NCBI GenBank assembly: GCA_012523185.1 | Contig: JAAYIY010000024.1 | Span: forward strand, 1-44,455 | DNA: 44,455 nucleotides | Reading direction: 5' to 3' | From: Clostridiales bacterium | GTDB lineage: Bacteria; Bacillota; Clostridia; Oscillospirales; Acutalibacteraceae | Part shown: one piece after another, positions 1 through 8,291 of the stretch | Numbering within the stretch: position 1 is the first letter of the stretch | Layout of the letters: each line of letters opens with the position of its first letter | The notes under the pieces: model-generated | Told to the model about the DNA's origin: nothing | The model's database searches: none | Seen by the model: the letters and a program-made list of their open reading frames with translations, nothing else | Translations under genes and position numbers: made by a program

Positions 1-184
1 CTGTCACATTGACGCTGAATGTCGTGTTAAATCCGCCGTGCGAAACTGTGATTTCGTGCGTGCCGCCGCTTGTGAACACGCCTTCGGGGCTGCATGAAAA
101 CCCGGAAGTCAAAATCTCGGAAGAACCGTTGTTGTAATGTGTTTTTATGGTAAGACCCGAAATGCTGAGCGATTCACCCGTGAA
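1..184 (-). pseudogene. Downstream remainder of the interrupted adhesin (sixth Big_3-type repeat, partial)
   Basis: Reading on in the same frame past the TAG at 185-187, the minus strand stays open to the window edge and encodes another copy of the roughly 78-residue Ig-like repeat found in the upstream gene. It keeps the hallmarks FTGESL, HYNNGS, TSGFSCSP and TVSHGGF in the expected order and spacing. This is therefore coding sequence cut off from its start by one nonsense codon, not unrelated intergenic DNA. The gene continues beyond base 1, so its true C-terminus (cell-wall anchor or otherwise) is not visible. There is no plausible independent start or ribosome binding site. Confidence 0.8.
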
Positions 185-2869
185 CTATTCTGTTTTTGTC
201 GGCGGCGTGTTAATTGAAATGCCCGTCATGACAACTTCCAAAACCGTTACTTCAAAGCTCTCTAAAAAGCCGCCGTATGATATTTCAACTGTCTTTGTCC
301 CGCTTTGAGCAAAAGCCAGAGGCGAACAGGTGAAGCCCGATGTGATGATTTCTGTTTTTCCGCTGTTGTAGGAAAGCAAAAGTGACAGACCGAATGTGTT
401 GAGGCTGTCTCCGACAAAATATGTGAGCTTATCAGGCAGGGAGTTTATTTCCATTCTTTCCAATATCACTGCCGTGACATTGACGCTGAACGACGCGGCA
501 TGACCTTCGTAAGTCACAGATATCTCCTGCTGTCCGCCGCTTGAAAAGCTTGTTGGATTACACCTGAAACCGGAATCTATTATCTCGTGGTTTCCGTTGT
601 TAAATTTAACGCGGACGGTAAGTCCCTCGGTGTCAAGCGTGTCGCCGACATAATAATCCTTTTTTGTCGGCTCTGTTTCGATTGCGATTGAAGAAATTGC
701 GGTTTGAGAAACAAAAACATTGTAATAAAGGTTAAAGCCGCCGTATGTTACTTTTATCTGCTGTGTCCCCGCCGCGTTAAGGACAGAGGGAGTGCAGGAG
801 AAGCCGGATGTCAGAACAGAGCTGTCGCCGTTGTTGTAATACACGCGTATTGAAAGGCCTGATGTGTCAAGGCTGTCGCCTGTGAAATAAGATGTGACGG
901 ACGCGTCTGTTTCAAAAGCAATCCCGACTATCCCGACAGCGGTTACAGTGACTTCAAAGCTGTCTGAAAAGCCGTTGTGGCTTACGTTGACAGTGACTGT
1001 CCCGGCGCTGTCAAAAACAACAACGTCATAATCAAGCCCGCCGCTTTCAATGATTGACCTGCCGCCGTTGTTAAAGACGGCGTAAACTTGTATGCCGTCG
1101 GTGACAAGCGACTCGCCGACGTAATAGGATGTTTTTGACGGCGGGGATGTTATCTCAATTCCGGTCATTACGACAGGCTCGACATGGACATTGAAATAGT
1201 TTGTGAAGCCCTTATATGTGACAGAAATTTGCTGATTTCCCGGAGCGTCAAGAAGCGTTGGCGAGCAGTCGAAACCGCTTGTTATTATCCTGTCCGCGTG
1301 ATTGTTGTATGACGCTTTAAGCTTCAGTCCCGACGTGTCAAGCGTGTCGCCGACAAAGTAGCTAAGGGTTGCCGGATTGCTTTGAATGACGACGCCTGTC
1401 AGAATCAGCTGTGTGACGGTGATGTCGCAATATGCGAAATATTCAATCCCATTAACTAATATCTTTGCCTCGACAATGGCTGTTCCGGCTTCAAGCCCCG
1501 TTACAACGCATTTGTCCTGGCTTACGTTTATTCCGATTACTCCATCGGCGGACGACTCTTTAATTCTCCACGACGGCATTACGCCCTCGGGACTGACTGT
1601 CGCCGTGAGCTGAATCTCATCTTCTGTAAAAATTGAGGCAGATTCGGCGGACAGTGTCAGCACGGGGTTTTTAACTGTCACCGTACAAGTCGCGGGGCAG
1701 TCGCCGTCGTCTGTTTTGACCTCAATAACCGCCGTTCCCGGTGCCTTGGCATAAACAAGCCCCGTTGAGTTGACCTCCGCGACCGCCGTGTTGTATGACT
1801 TCCATGTGACTCCTTGGTCTGTCGCGTTTAGAGGCCAGACAGTGTGTATGAGCTGGTAATTGCCGTTGACATATATTGTTTGCTCACTTTTGTTGAGAGA
1901 AACTCCCGTCACCCTTACGGGGTTGAGAAGAATGTAATCAAACTCTTTTTGCTGCGCGTAGGCAAGACCCGCCGAATCACGATAAACAGAGAGCATAAAA
2001 CCGGGAATCTTTGATTCGTCGTTGTATCCCACGGCAAAATCATGAAGTGTCGTGACGCTTTCAGGGATTGTGAGAGAAGTTATTCCGGCACAATTATTGA
2101 TGGCGTAAGAATTGATGTCTGTCAGCCCGTCCGGCAAATTAAGCGACGTAATTGTGCTGCAATTATAAAAGGCGTATTGACCAAGGGACTTAACAGACTG
2201 CGAAAAAGAAACATAAGTGATGTTCAAGGCGTTTGCAGGGGCGCTAAAATAAAACAGCCATCCCGGAATGCGCTCCACAGTGCTGCCGATTGTCACAGAG
2301 ACCTCCGGCTTGTTCACCTGACTTGAGCTTAGCATAAACACACCGCTTGACTCCGCGTCAAAGGCGTTTGCGGCGTTATAAACTATGCTTGAAAGAGACG
2401 AGCAGTAACCGAACGCAAGATTTCCGAAATATGTGACTCCGACAGGTATTGTAATGCTCGTGATGCCCGAGTAGCTGAACGCGTTCCTTTCGATTCTTTG
2501 AAGCGAGTTTGGAAGCGTCGCCGATGTCAGAACGGAACACTCACGGAAAGCAAAGCTGCCGACGCTCGTAATCCCGCTTGCGATTTGGACAGAACGAATC
2601 GAGCCTCTGTAAGTGCTCCACGGCGCTTTGTTGCCGCTGTTGTCAAAATTGTACATGCTGCCGCTGCCGCTTACCGTAAGAAGCCCGCTTGCCTGATAAA
2701 ACTCCCACGTCGCGTTTGAACCGCAAACGCCGCCGTCGTCGGGGGTTGAGGCTGAGGCTGATAATGTTGCGGATAAGAGGTTAATTCCCGCAATTGCGGA
2801 AGCAGGCGCCGAACCAAAAAGAAGCAAAGCCGCCAGAACGAGTGATATAATGCCTTTGGTCTTTTTCAT
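185..2869 (-). CDS. Secreted BspA-like LRR / Big_2 / Big_3 surface protein, ended by a premature TAG
   Basis: Probable cell-surface adhesin. Residues 1-27 form a signal peptide (KK, hydrophobic core, APASA). Residues 48-95 form the module VCG..W....G.L.VSG.G.M, also found three times in the large LRR protein at the right end of the window. BspA-type leucine-rich repeats (LP..L..I...AF..C) run from about 95 to 290, a Big_2 Ig-like domain from 318 to 400, another Ig-like segment from 402 to 487, and then five Big_3-type repeats of about 78 residues, each starting near a T-x-YF/YY-VGDSL motif. In the sixth repeat that Tyr codon is TAG, which ends the ORF; the frame continues open beyond. TAG is a normal stop elsewhere here (potA, atpH, rubredoxin, GH16), so readthrough by recoding is unlikely. 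Domain calls are firm; the adhesin role is inferred from the family. Confidence 0.85.
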   Translation of the reverse strand: MKKTKGIISLVLAALLLFGSAPASAIAGINLLSATLSASASTPDDGGVCGSNATWEFYQASGLLTVSGSGSMYNFDNSGNKAPWSTYRGSIRSVQIASGITSVGSFAFRECSVLTSATLPNSLQRIERNAFSYSGITSITIPVGVTYFGNLAFGYCSSLSSIVYNAANAFDAESSGVFMLSSSQVNKPEVSVTIGSTVERIPGWLFYFSAPANALNITYVSFSQSVKSLGQYAFYNCSTITSLNLPDGLTDINSYAINNCAGITSLTIPESVTTLHDFAVGYNDESKIPGFMLSVYRDSAGLAYAQQKEFDYILLNPVRVTGVSLNKSEQTIYVNGNYQLIHTVWPLNATDQGVTWKSYNTAVAEVNSTGLVYAKAPGTAVIEVKTDDGDCPATCTVTVKNPVLTLSAESASIFTEDEIQLTATVSPEGVMPSWRIKESSADGVIGINVSQDKCVVTGLEAGTAIVEAKILVNGIEYFAYCDITVTQLILTGVVIQSNPATLSYFVGDTLDTSGLKLKASYNNHADRIITSGFDCSPTLLDAPGNQQISVTYKGFTNYFNVHVEPVVMTGIEITSPPSKTSYYVGESLVTDGIQVYAVFNNGGRSIIESGGLDYDVVVFDSAGTVTVNVSHNGFSDSFEVTVTAVGIVGIAFETDASVTSYFTGDSLDTSGLSIRVYYNNGDSSVLTSGFSCTPSVLNAAGTQQIKVTYGGFNLYYNVFVSQTAISSIAIETEPTKKDYYVGDTLDTEGLTVRVKFNNGNHEIIDSGFRCNPTSFSSGGQQEISVTYEGHAASFSVNVTAVILERMEINSLPDKLTYFVGDSLNTFGLSLLLSYNSGKTEIITSGFTCSPLAFAQSGTKTVEISYGGFLESFEVTVLEVVMTGISINTPPTKTE

Positions 2870-2931
2870 AATAAATTACCCCCAGTGTCACAGTTAGACC
2901 ATGCCATCCTTTACATATTACCATGTCGGTG

Positions 2932-2960
2932 TATAAAAAGCAATAATTAAAACGTGTTAA
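2932..2960 (-). promoter_or_regulatory. Possible sigma-A promoter for the LRR/Big_3 gene
   Basis: On the minus strand TTAACA (2955-2960) and TTTATA (2932-2937) are separated by 17 bp, about 60 nt upstream of the start codon at 2869. The match is moderate. Confidence 0.4.
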
Positions 2961-3096
2961 ATGAAAAAATATGTAAAACAAGAAAGCATTTGTCAATGTT
3001 TTGAAGCAAAACGGTGTACGGCGCTTTTGCAAATGTCTTTTTTAAAAAAACGGATACCAAAACTTAGCTTTTTATCTGCCCTTGCACGCCATGATA

Positions 3097-3140
3097 TTAA
3101 GGTAACACCGCACAATGGTTGTTGCGCGGTGTTGCCTTAA
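3097..3140. repeat. Imperfect 44-bp palindrome in the intergenic region
   Basis: The arms TTAAGGTAACACCGCACAA and TTGCGCGGTGTTGCCTTAA are near-perfect inverted repeats with two deviations that become wobble pairs on one strand or the other. No T-tract follows on either side, so it is not an obvious terminator. It lies in the 405-bp gap between the two secreted-protein genes. The rest of the gap holds a candidate promoter near 2932-2960 and a terminator at 3215-3251. Confidence 0.55.
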
Positions 3141-3214
3141 GTATATTCAGCTCAAGCCGCCTTATTGCATAAAACATTTTAACGGCTGCCGTTGTCCGAT
3201 TTGTGATAAACACC

Positions 3215-3251
3215 AAAAAGTCTGCCCCTCGTAAAACACGAAGGGCAGACT
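3215..3251 (-). terminator. Rho-independent terminator of the dockerin-protein gene
   Basis: On the minus strand a 14-bp stem (AGTCTGCCCTTCGT paired with ACGAGGGGCAGACT, one wobble) is followed directly by TTTTT. It sits 24 bp past the end of the gene at 3275-6487. Confidence 0.85.
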
Positions 3252-3274
3252 GCGCAAATTTAAATTTTAATCGG

Positions 3275-6200
3275 TCAAGCTATGCCTCTTTGGTCTATCT
3301 TTACTTTGAGGAGCCCTGCCTGGACAAGCAGGTTGTAGTCCTCGACATCAATTCTGCCGTCGTTATTTGCGTCTGCCGCCAGAAGCTGCTCGACAGAAAA
3401 GTAAGTTTCTTCAATCAAGTCGGCATTAAACGCGTAGACAAGGTTTGCGTCGGTCCCGTCCGCCTTTGAGTTGCCGTCAAGGTCGCCGAACACTATGACT
3501 GAATATTGCTCCAATATCTCTGATTCGCCGCCAACCAGTCTGACTATCGCACCTGTTCCGTTGCCGTTTGTGGGCGACTTTGTGATGTCCATAGAGCCTG
3601 CGCCGACAGCCGTGACAAATGAGTACAGCGCGGAAATGTTTTCTTTGAATCCCCAAAGCCTGTTATTTGATTTATCAAACACGACTTGTGTACTGTAAAC
3701 TCTTTCTAAGTGCGGAATCGTGACTAACTCGTCAATGGCATCACGCAGGTCGTCTGCGGCGCCCATGATTATGTCGTCGTAGCTGCTGTCGTAATCGCGG
3801 TCGATTTCCCTGGCAATGTTGAGGTATATCAAAAGGTTGTCTATCGTGTCTTGGTAATAAGGGTAGGTGTTATGCACCACAAGCGCCGCCTCGGCAATGT
3901 TTATCTGCTGATCGAGGGCTATATAGCTTGTCGCGACACCTGAGAACAGCTTAAGCATCTTTTGCGCACTGACAAGCAATTTTCTTGCGTAGGTGATTTT
4001 TGCCTGCCGCAGCGTGCCGTCGTAGTTGCTAAGGTATTCTTCATATACGCTTTGCGCGAAGCTGTAGGCCTCCATGTAATATCTCCAGGAAACTCGTGAA
4101 AACTGGCTTGAGTTGCCCTTTGAGCCTTCGGCCTCGCCGTATTCACCGTAACCATATGCGGCGGCAGCCTTGACTCTCTCTTTTTGAAGCTGGCTTGCGT
4201 TGGCGTCTCTTAGTGAAAGCCTGTTGTAATAATAGTCTAACCTGTATGTGATATTTGTGATGTCATCGTCAGTTACGGGGTTGGAAACTGAACCCTCCCT
4301 GTATTTCTTTAACATCTTTATCGCGTCGTCGCGGACATCTTTATAGTTGTAGTATTTGTACATCGGTCTGAAATCTTCGCTTTCGATAAACACATATCCC
4401 GGTGAGTTGTAATTGACTACCTGCTCGTTTCCGGGCATATGGTTCGCAAGCATATTCTCAAGATCGATGTCGGAGAAGTATGTGCCGTCGGGTGCGTAAA
4501 CCTCATAAGCGGAATCGTCAACCTTCGCAAGCGACCTGACGAAAAGCGGAAGCGCCGATGTAAGGATGTTGCTGTCGTATACCGTGAGCCTTTCGATGAG
4601 CTTTTCCGCCATCACTCTAAGGTTTGTCTTGTTGCTGTCGGACGTGTTGGACTTGTCGACAATAATGTCGTTCAGACAAGTAATCGTGCTGTTCATCACA
4701 AGCGTGCTGTCATTTGCCGGGTTGCCTTGGAACATCCCGTTTAATATACGCTTGATTGTTGTGATGAGGAATTTGTTTACGTTTTGGTTAAGTGCGCTGG
4801 CCGAGCTTGTGTTTGAACGGAAGATTGCAACGACAGACTCAAGGTTCCAGTCAAGAATCGCATAAATCAAATCGTCAAACAAAAGTGTCCTGGTGATGTT
4901 CCCGACAGACAGTGCTGAATATTTGTTGGGAAGAATCGTCACGTCAAGGACATTGTGCCAAAGGAGCCTGTCAATCTTTTCCCAAACAGTGCCCGTGAGG
5001 TTGTCAGTCTTTAAAAGTCCGCCCCATTGTGATATAGCCCAGTTGAACACCCATGTGATGGTCTGCTCAAATGTCAGACCCTGCGGGATGTCCATTGTCG
5101 TTTTGGCATTTAAGTAGTAATATGCCACGTCGGAAAGTACCACAAGCGCTCCGTCAAGCTTTGGCTTGATCTCGCCGCTCGCGATTCTTGCGTCGTAATC
5201 TATCTCCGGCAGCTTGTCGGTGATGTAGTTTATCAGAAGGTATGTGGCGACTTCTCTGATTGTCGTGACATTTGCCGGAATATCAACAAAGTCTATTATG
5301 CCTACAAGAACAGTCCTGATAAGATAAGCGACAAGCTCGCTCTCGTTGGTGATTGCGGCGATTTCACTTTCTGTTTTCTGCTCGACATTCGGGAAAAGGC
5401 TGAGGTTGGAAATCAGGCCCCTTGCGACTTGCAGCAGGTTTGTCAGAAGCGTGTAGAAGTCGTTTGTCAGATAAAATCCTGTCGCGTCAAGGACAATGTA
5501 CTTCGTGAGATATCCATGCTCAAAGTCAATGAGACCGTCGACAACTTCCTCCGTTGAGAGGTCAAGCTCAATCTCAAGAAGCGAGTAAACCATGGTCTTA
5601 ACCTGGTCGTCAAGCTTGTCGATAACGCCGGTCAGCGCGGGCTTTGCAAAGTCGAGCAAAGCCGAATTGAGGCAGCCGCGGAACAGCTGATATACGTTGA
5701 GGTTTTTCAAAGAAAATGTCGTTGTGAATGTGTATTGCCCGCCGGAAGTGCTGCCGTAGCTGTATGTGAAGTTGTAGCCGATGTCGGCAAGCGCCTCGGG
5801 AAGGTTCGGCAGCAGACCGTCCTCTCCGAAAAGCATGTTTGCGACGAAGTAATCAAGCATCTTGTCGGCGTCCGTTATCTGACCGGGCGAATAGCCGAGA
5901 GGCTTGACAAAAGCGTTATAAAGCGCGTCTGAAATGAGACCGTGAACATCACCGACTATTTCGTTGATGTCAATCCAGTTTTTGACGATGCCGCCGTTGT
6001 CCCAGCAGCTGTCAACAATCCTGCCGATGATGTTTTTGTTGTCGGCCAAAAACTGCGTGAGCGCATAGACAATCTCAAGGTCCGTCCTTCCGGGCGTCCC
6101 CCTTCTCGGCGAATTGTTTATCGCGGTTATTTTTATTTTCTCAAGGTCGCCGAGGTTGAGGATGTTCTTCGCATCCTTGACAAGCCCGCTGTTCATGATG

Positions 6201-6487
6201 CCTATGACAGAGTTCAGCGCGTTGTCAACAGATGTGAAGTTGTAATGCACGGGACTCCAAAGCTTCGCGTCGATTACACCGATCAGATCAGTCTCGCCAA
6301 GCACCTGATCAAGGTAATCCAGCAGCATGGAACCGCACTGCGCAATGCTGATATACGGATGGTCAAGCGAGTCGTATCCCGCCGGGCTTGAGTAATCGGC
6401 ATATGCTGAGCTGACGCCGATTGTCATTCCGGAAAAGCCCATGACCATCGCAAGCAAAACACTGACGACTTTTAGCGATCTTTTCAT
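3275..6487 (-). CDS. Large secreted protein with C-terminal dockerin-like domain
   Basis: Predicted 1070-residue secreted protein of unknown function. A signal peptide is visible at residues 1-30 (KRS, hydrophobic core, SSAYA). Most of the body (30-990) is predicted helical and matches no enzyme family I recognise. Residues about 1001-1070 form two EF-hand-like calcium loops, DLDGNSKADGTD and DANNDGRIDVED, each with acidic or Asn residues at positions 1, 3, 5, 9 and 12. This is the duplicated-loop pattern of type I dockerins, which bind cohesin modules on scaffoldins. The start is supported by GGAGGTG upstream of ATG. A consensus sigma-A promoter lies about 120 bp upstream and a strong terminator follows. 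The dockerin call is good; the cargo function is unknown. Confidence 0.85.
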   Translation of the reverse strand: MKRSLKVVSVLLAMVMGFSGMTIGVSSAYADYSSPAGYDSLDHPYISIAQCGSMLLDYLDQVLGETDLIGVIDAKLWSPVHYNFTSVDNALNSVIGIMNSGLVKDAKNILNLGDLEKIKITAINNSPRRGTPGRTDLEIVYALTQFLADNKNIIGRIVDSCWDNGGIVKNWIDINEIVGDVHGLISDALYNAFVKPLGYSPGQITDADKMLDYFVANMLFGEDGLLPNLPEALADIGYNFTYSYGSTSGGQYTFTTTFSLKNLNVYQLFRGCLNSALLDFAKPALTGVIDKLDDQVKTMVYSLLEIELDLSTEEVVDGLIDFEHGYLTKYIVLDATGFYLTNDFYTLLTNLLQVARGLISNLSLFPNVEQKTESEIAAITNESELVAYLIRTVLVGIIDFVDIPANVTTIREVATYLLINYITDKLPEIDYDARIASGEIKPKLDGALVVLSDVAYYYLNAKTTMDIPQGLTFEQTITWVFNWAISQWGGLLKTDNLTGTVWEKIDRLLWHNVLDVTILPNKYSALSVGNITRTLLFDDLIYAILDWNLESVVAIFRSNTSSASALNQNVNKFLITTIKRILNGMFQGNPANDSTLVMNSTITCLNDIIVDKSNTSDSNKTNLRVMAEKLIERLTVYDSNILTSALPLFVRSLAKVDDSAYEVYAPDGTYFSDIDLENMLANHMPGNEQVVNYNSPGYVFIESEDFRPMYKYYNYKDVRDDAIKMLKKYREGSVSNPVTDDDITNITYRLDYYYNRLSLRDANASQLQKERVKAAAAYGYGEYGEAEGSKGNSSQFSRVSWRYYMEAYSFAQSVYEEYLSNYDGTLRQAKITYARKLLVSAQKMLKLFSGVATSYIALDQQINIAEAALVVHNTYPYYQDTIDNLLIYLNIAREIDRDYDSSYDDIIMGAADDLRDAIDELVTIPHLERVYSTQVVFDKSNNRLWGFKENISALYSFVTAVGAGSMDITKSPTNGNGTGAIVRLVGGESEILEQYSVIVFGDLDGNSKADGTDANLVYAFNADLIEETYFSVEQLLAADANNDGRIDVEDYNLLVQAGLLKVKIDQRGIA

Positions 6488-6606
6488 AAGTGTTGCACCT
6501 CCATTAAGATTAACAGTAAAAAATGTTTACATTGAATGTGTTTAAAAGGCTGAGACTCGCTGACGCATACAGTAACCTACATTATTATCAATCATACTGC
6601 ATCATT

Positions 6607-6635
6607 ATTATATATGCAATCTGACAATATGTCAA
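6607..6635 (-). promoter_or_regulatory. Consensus sigma-A promoter for the dockerin-protein gene
   Basis: On the minus strand TTGACA (6630-6635), a 17-bp spacer and TATAAT (6607-6612): a perfect match. The predicted 5' leader is about 110 nt. Confidence 0.85.
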
Positions 6636-6707
6636 TGAAGTTTAAACAAATTTTCAAAACTTTGTATAAAACTTTGACACCCGTTTTTGTGTATTTTGCC
6701 AAAATTT

Positions 6708-6737
6708 ACAGCGGCGGAAAAAGCTTCCCGCCGCTGT
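6708..6737 (-). terminator. Hairpin terminator at the end of the pot/SDR operon
   Basis: Perfect 10-bp inverted repeat (ACAGCGGCGG paired with CCGCCGCTGT, 10-nt loop) 29 bp past the SDR gene. On the minus strand it is followed by AAATTTTGG, so the T-tract is weak but the GC stem is strong. Confidence 0.65.
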
Positions 6738-6766
6738 GGACATTTTGCCTCTGTTATTTGCCCTTT

Positions 6767-8266
6767 TTATTTGTATTCAGCCATTCCCTTAAAGATGCTT
6801 TCGTCGTAGACGTTGTTTTCATCTTTTGTGTGGTTTGTGTACCAAACCTGCGCGAAAAACGGGTTGACCCTTGCTTCCTCGTCATATTTCCACGGATAGG
6901 GAAGCTCCTCCGGGCACCAGTGCCCGCCTTTGAGGGCAAGGTTCGGCGTCATCATGAATTCGTGCCCGTGTGCGCACTTCCATTTGAGCGGCGTGAAAAG
7001 ATCGCCCTTTTCCATGCTTTCGGACAGGCACTCCCCTCCCCTGAACTGCGCCGCCTTTTTCATGTCCTCTATGTCAAGCTCGTCCGCGGGCTTTGACTCG
7101 TCGTATCCGTGGTCAAGATTTGTGACTTCCTCGGACGGCCTTGTGATTTTAAAGGTGTCCCAGCCGCCGATCTTTTCCCACTCCTCTTTTGAGCCGTAAT
7201 AGGCGGTTATCCTGTCCTTGTTGTTTGTTTTGATCCAGTTCATCGTGCCGAATATCTCCTTGTTTGCAAGAGGCTCCATTCCGAATTTCTTTATGAGGAA
7301 CGGCGGCAAAACCTTTGCCAGCTTATAAAACTTCGGGACTGTGTCGGACAGGATTTTAAAGTATTTTTCAATCGGCATATTTTCTCTGAAGTGCAGATAG
7401 CTGTCAAGCAAATCGGAATCGGCGTACCACTGACCGTGGAAGTTTTTCAAAGTAAACCACTTCGGCTCAAAAATCTTTTTAGGGGAGCTTAAGCCTATGG
7501 CGTTGAGCAGATATACCTCAAATTCATAGTTGGTGATTCTGTATTCCTTGCCGCTGCCGATGTTGTAAAAGCGCCTCCAAAACTCCTCCGGAACGTCGTC
7601 GCCGCAAACATTAGCCAAAAGTCTGCCCGAATCCTCCACCGTCGCCCACTCGAGGACGCCGTTTATCGGAACGTGGAACATAATAGGGTCGTAGTTTTTC
7701 AGTATTCCGGGATAAAGTATGCCGGACTGGCGCAGGGACACCCAATATTTCAGCCCCGACTCGGCAAAATATCTTTCGGCTATTGTTTTGCTTATCGCAT
7801 AGTGGTCGTAAATGCTGATTTTTATCGGATCGCCTGTCCTTGCCCAGTGGATAGGTGCGTTTCTGTCGCCTGTTTGAGCGACTGTGCCTATGTAGACAAC
7901 CTTTATTTCGTCGCGGTTCGGCTGTGCTTTTACTGCCTCGACAATGTTTTTAGCTGCCGTCGTGTTAGTTTTTATTGTCTTTTTGGGGTAATAGTCGGCG
8001 GCGGGCGAAACCATGCCGCCTACGTGCAAAACGAAGTCCGAGCCTGTGACACAGCTTAAAACCTCGTCGTAATTCATCAAGTCTCCCCAGACAATTTTGA
8101 CGCTCGGGTCGCTGTCATAGGGCTTGAACAGCTCTCTGTTCTTTTCGCTGTCCCTGATAAGAACAACAATGTTGAACTTATCCTTTTTGGCGTAAAGCTC
8201 CTTAAAGCCCGCCCAGCCCATATTGCCCGTCGCCCCTGTTAAAAAAACTGTTTTTTTTGCTGACAT
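6767..8266 (-). CDS. Extended-SDR NAD(P)-dependent epimerase/reductase with C-terminal His/Cys-rich tail
   Basis: Putative NAD(P)-dependent epimerase/dehydratase. The N-terminal Rossmann fold has GATGNMG at residues 11-17, a downstream acidic region GDLMNYDE, and the SDR catalytic pair YAISK (Tyr156, Lys160). At 499 residues it is longer than usual SDR epimerases (about 310-350). The extra tail contains C431-x-H433-x-H435 and, later, a GGHWCP motif (C451), resembling part of a zinc-binding knuckle. The substrate cannot be told from sequence. The gene starts 25 bp after potD with a good ribosome binding site (AAGGAG) and no terminator between them, so it is probably the last gene of the polyamine-transport operon. 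A link to polyamine or aldehyde metabolism is only a contextual guess. Confidence 0.8.
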   Translation of the reverse strand: MSAKKTVFLTGATGNMGWAGFKELYAKKDKFNIVVLIRDSEKNRELFKPYDSDPSVKIVWGDLMNYDEVLSCVTGSDFVLHVGGMVSPAADYYPKKTIKTNTTAAKNIVEAVKAQPNRDEIKVVYIGTVAQTGDRNAPIHWARTGDPIKISIYDHYAISKTIAERYFAESGLKYWVSLRQSGILYPGILKNYDPIMFHVPINGVLEWATVEDSGRLLANVCGDDVPEEFWRRFYNIGSGKEYRITNYEFEVYLLNAIGLSSPKKIFEPKWFTLKNFHGQWYADSDLLDSYLHFRENMPIEKYFKILSDTVPKFYKLAKVLPPFLIKKFGMEPLANKEIFGTMNWIKTNNKDRITAYYGSKEEWEKIGGWDTFKITRPSEEVTNLDHGYDESKPADELDIEDMKKAAQFRGGECLSESMEKGDLFTPLKWKCAHGHEFMMTPNLALKGGHWCPEELPYPWKYDEEARVNPFFAQVWYTNHTKDENNVYDESIFKGMAEYK

Positions 8267-8291
8267 ACTTCTTCTCCTTTATATTTTAATA

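Noticed and set aside
185-187. Possible reassignment of TAG as a sense codon
   Set aside because: potA, atpH, rubredoxin and the GH16 gene all end in TAG at sensible positions, so TAG works as a stop in this genome.
2781-3032. Minus-strand ORF overlapping the start of the first adhesin gene
   Set aside because: It overlaps the signal-peptide region in another frame, has no ribosome binding site, and covers the likely promoter.
3097-3140. Palindrome as a terminator of either neighbouring gene
   Set aside because: No T-run on either strand, and the upstream gene already has a strong terminator at 3215-3251.
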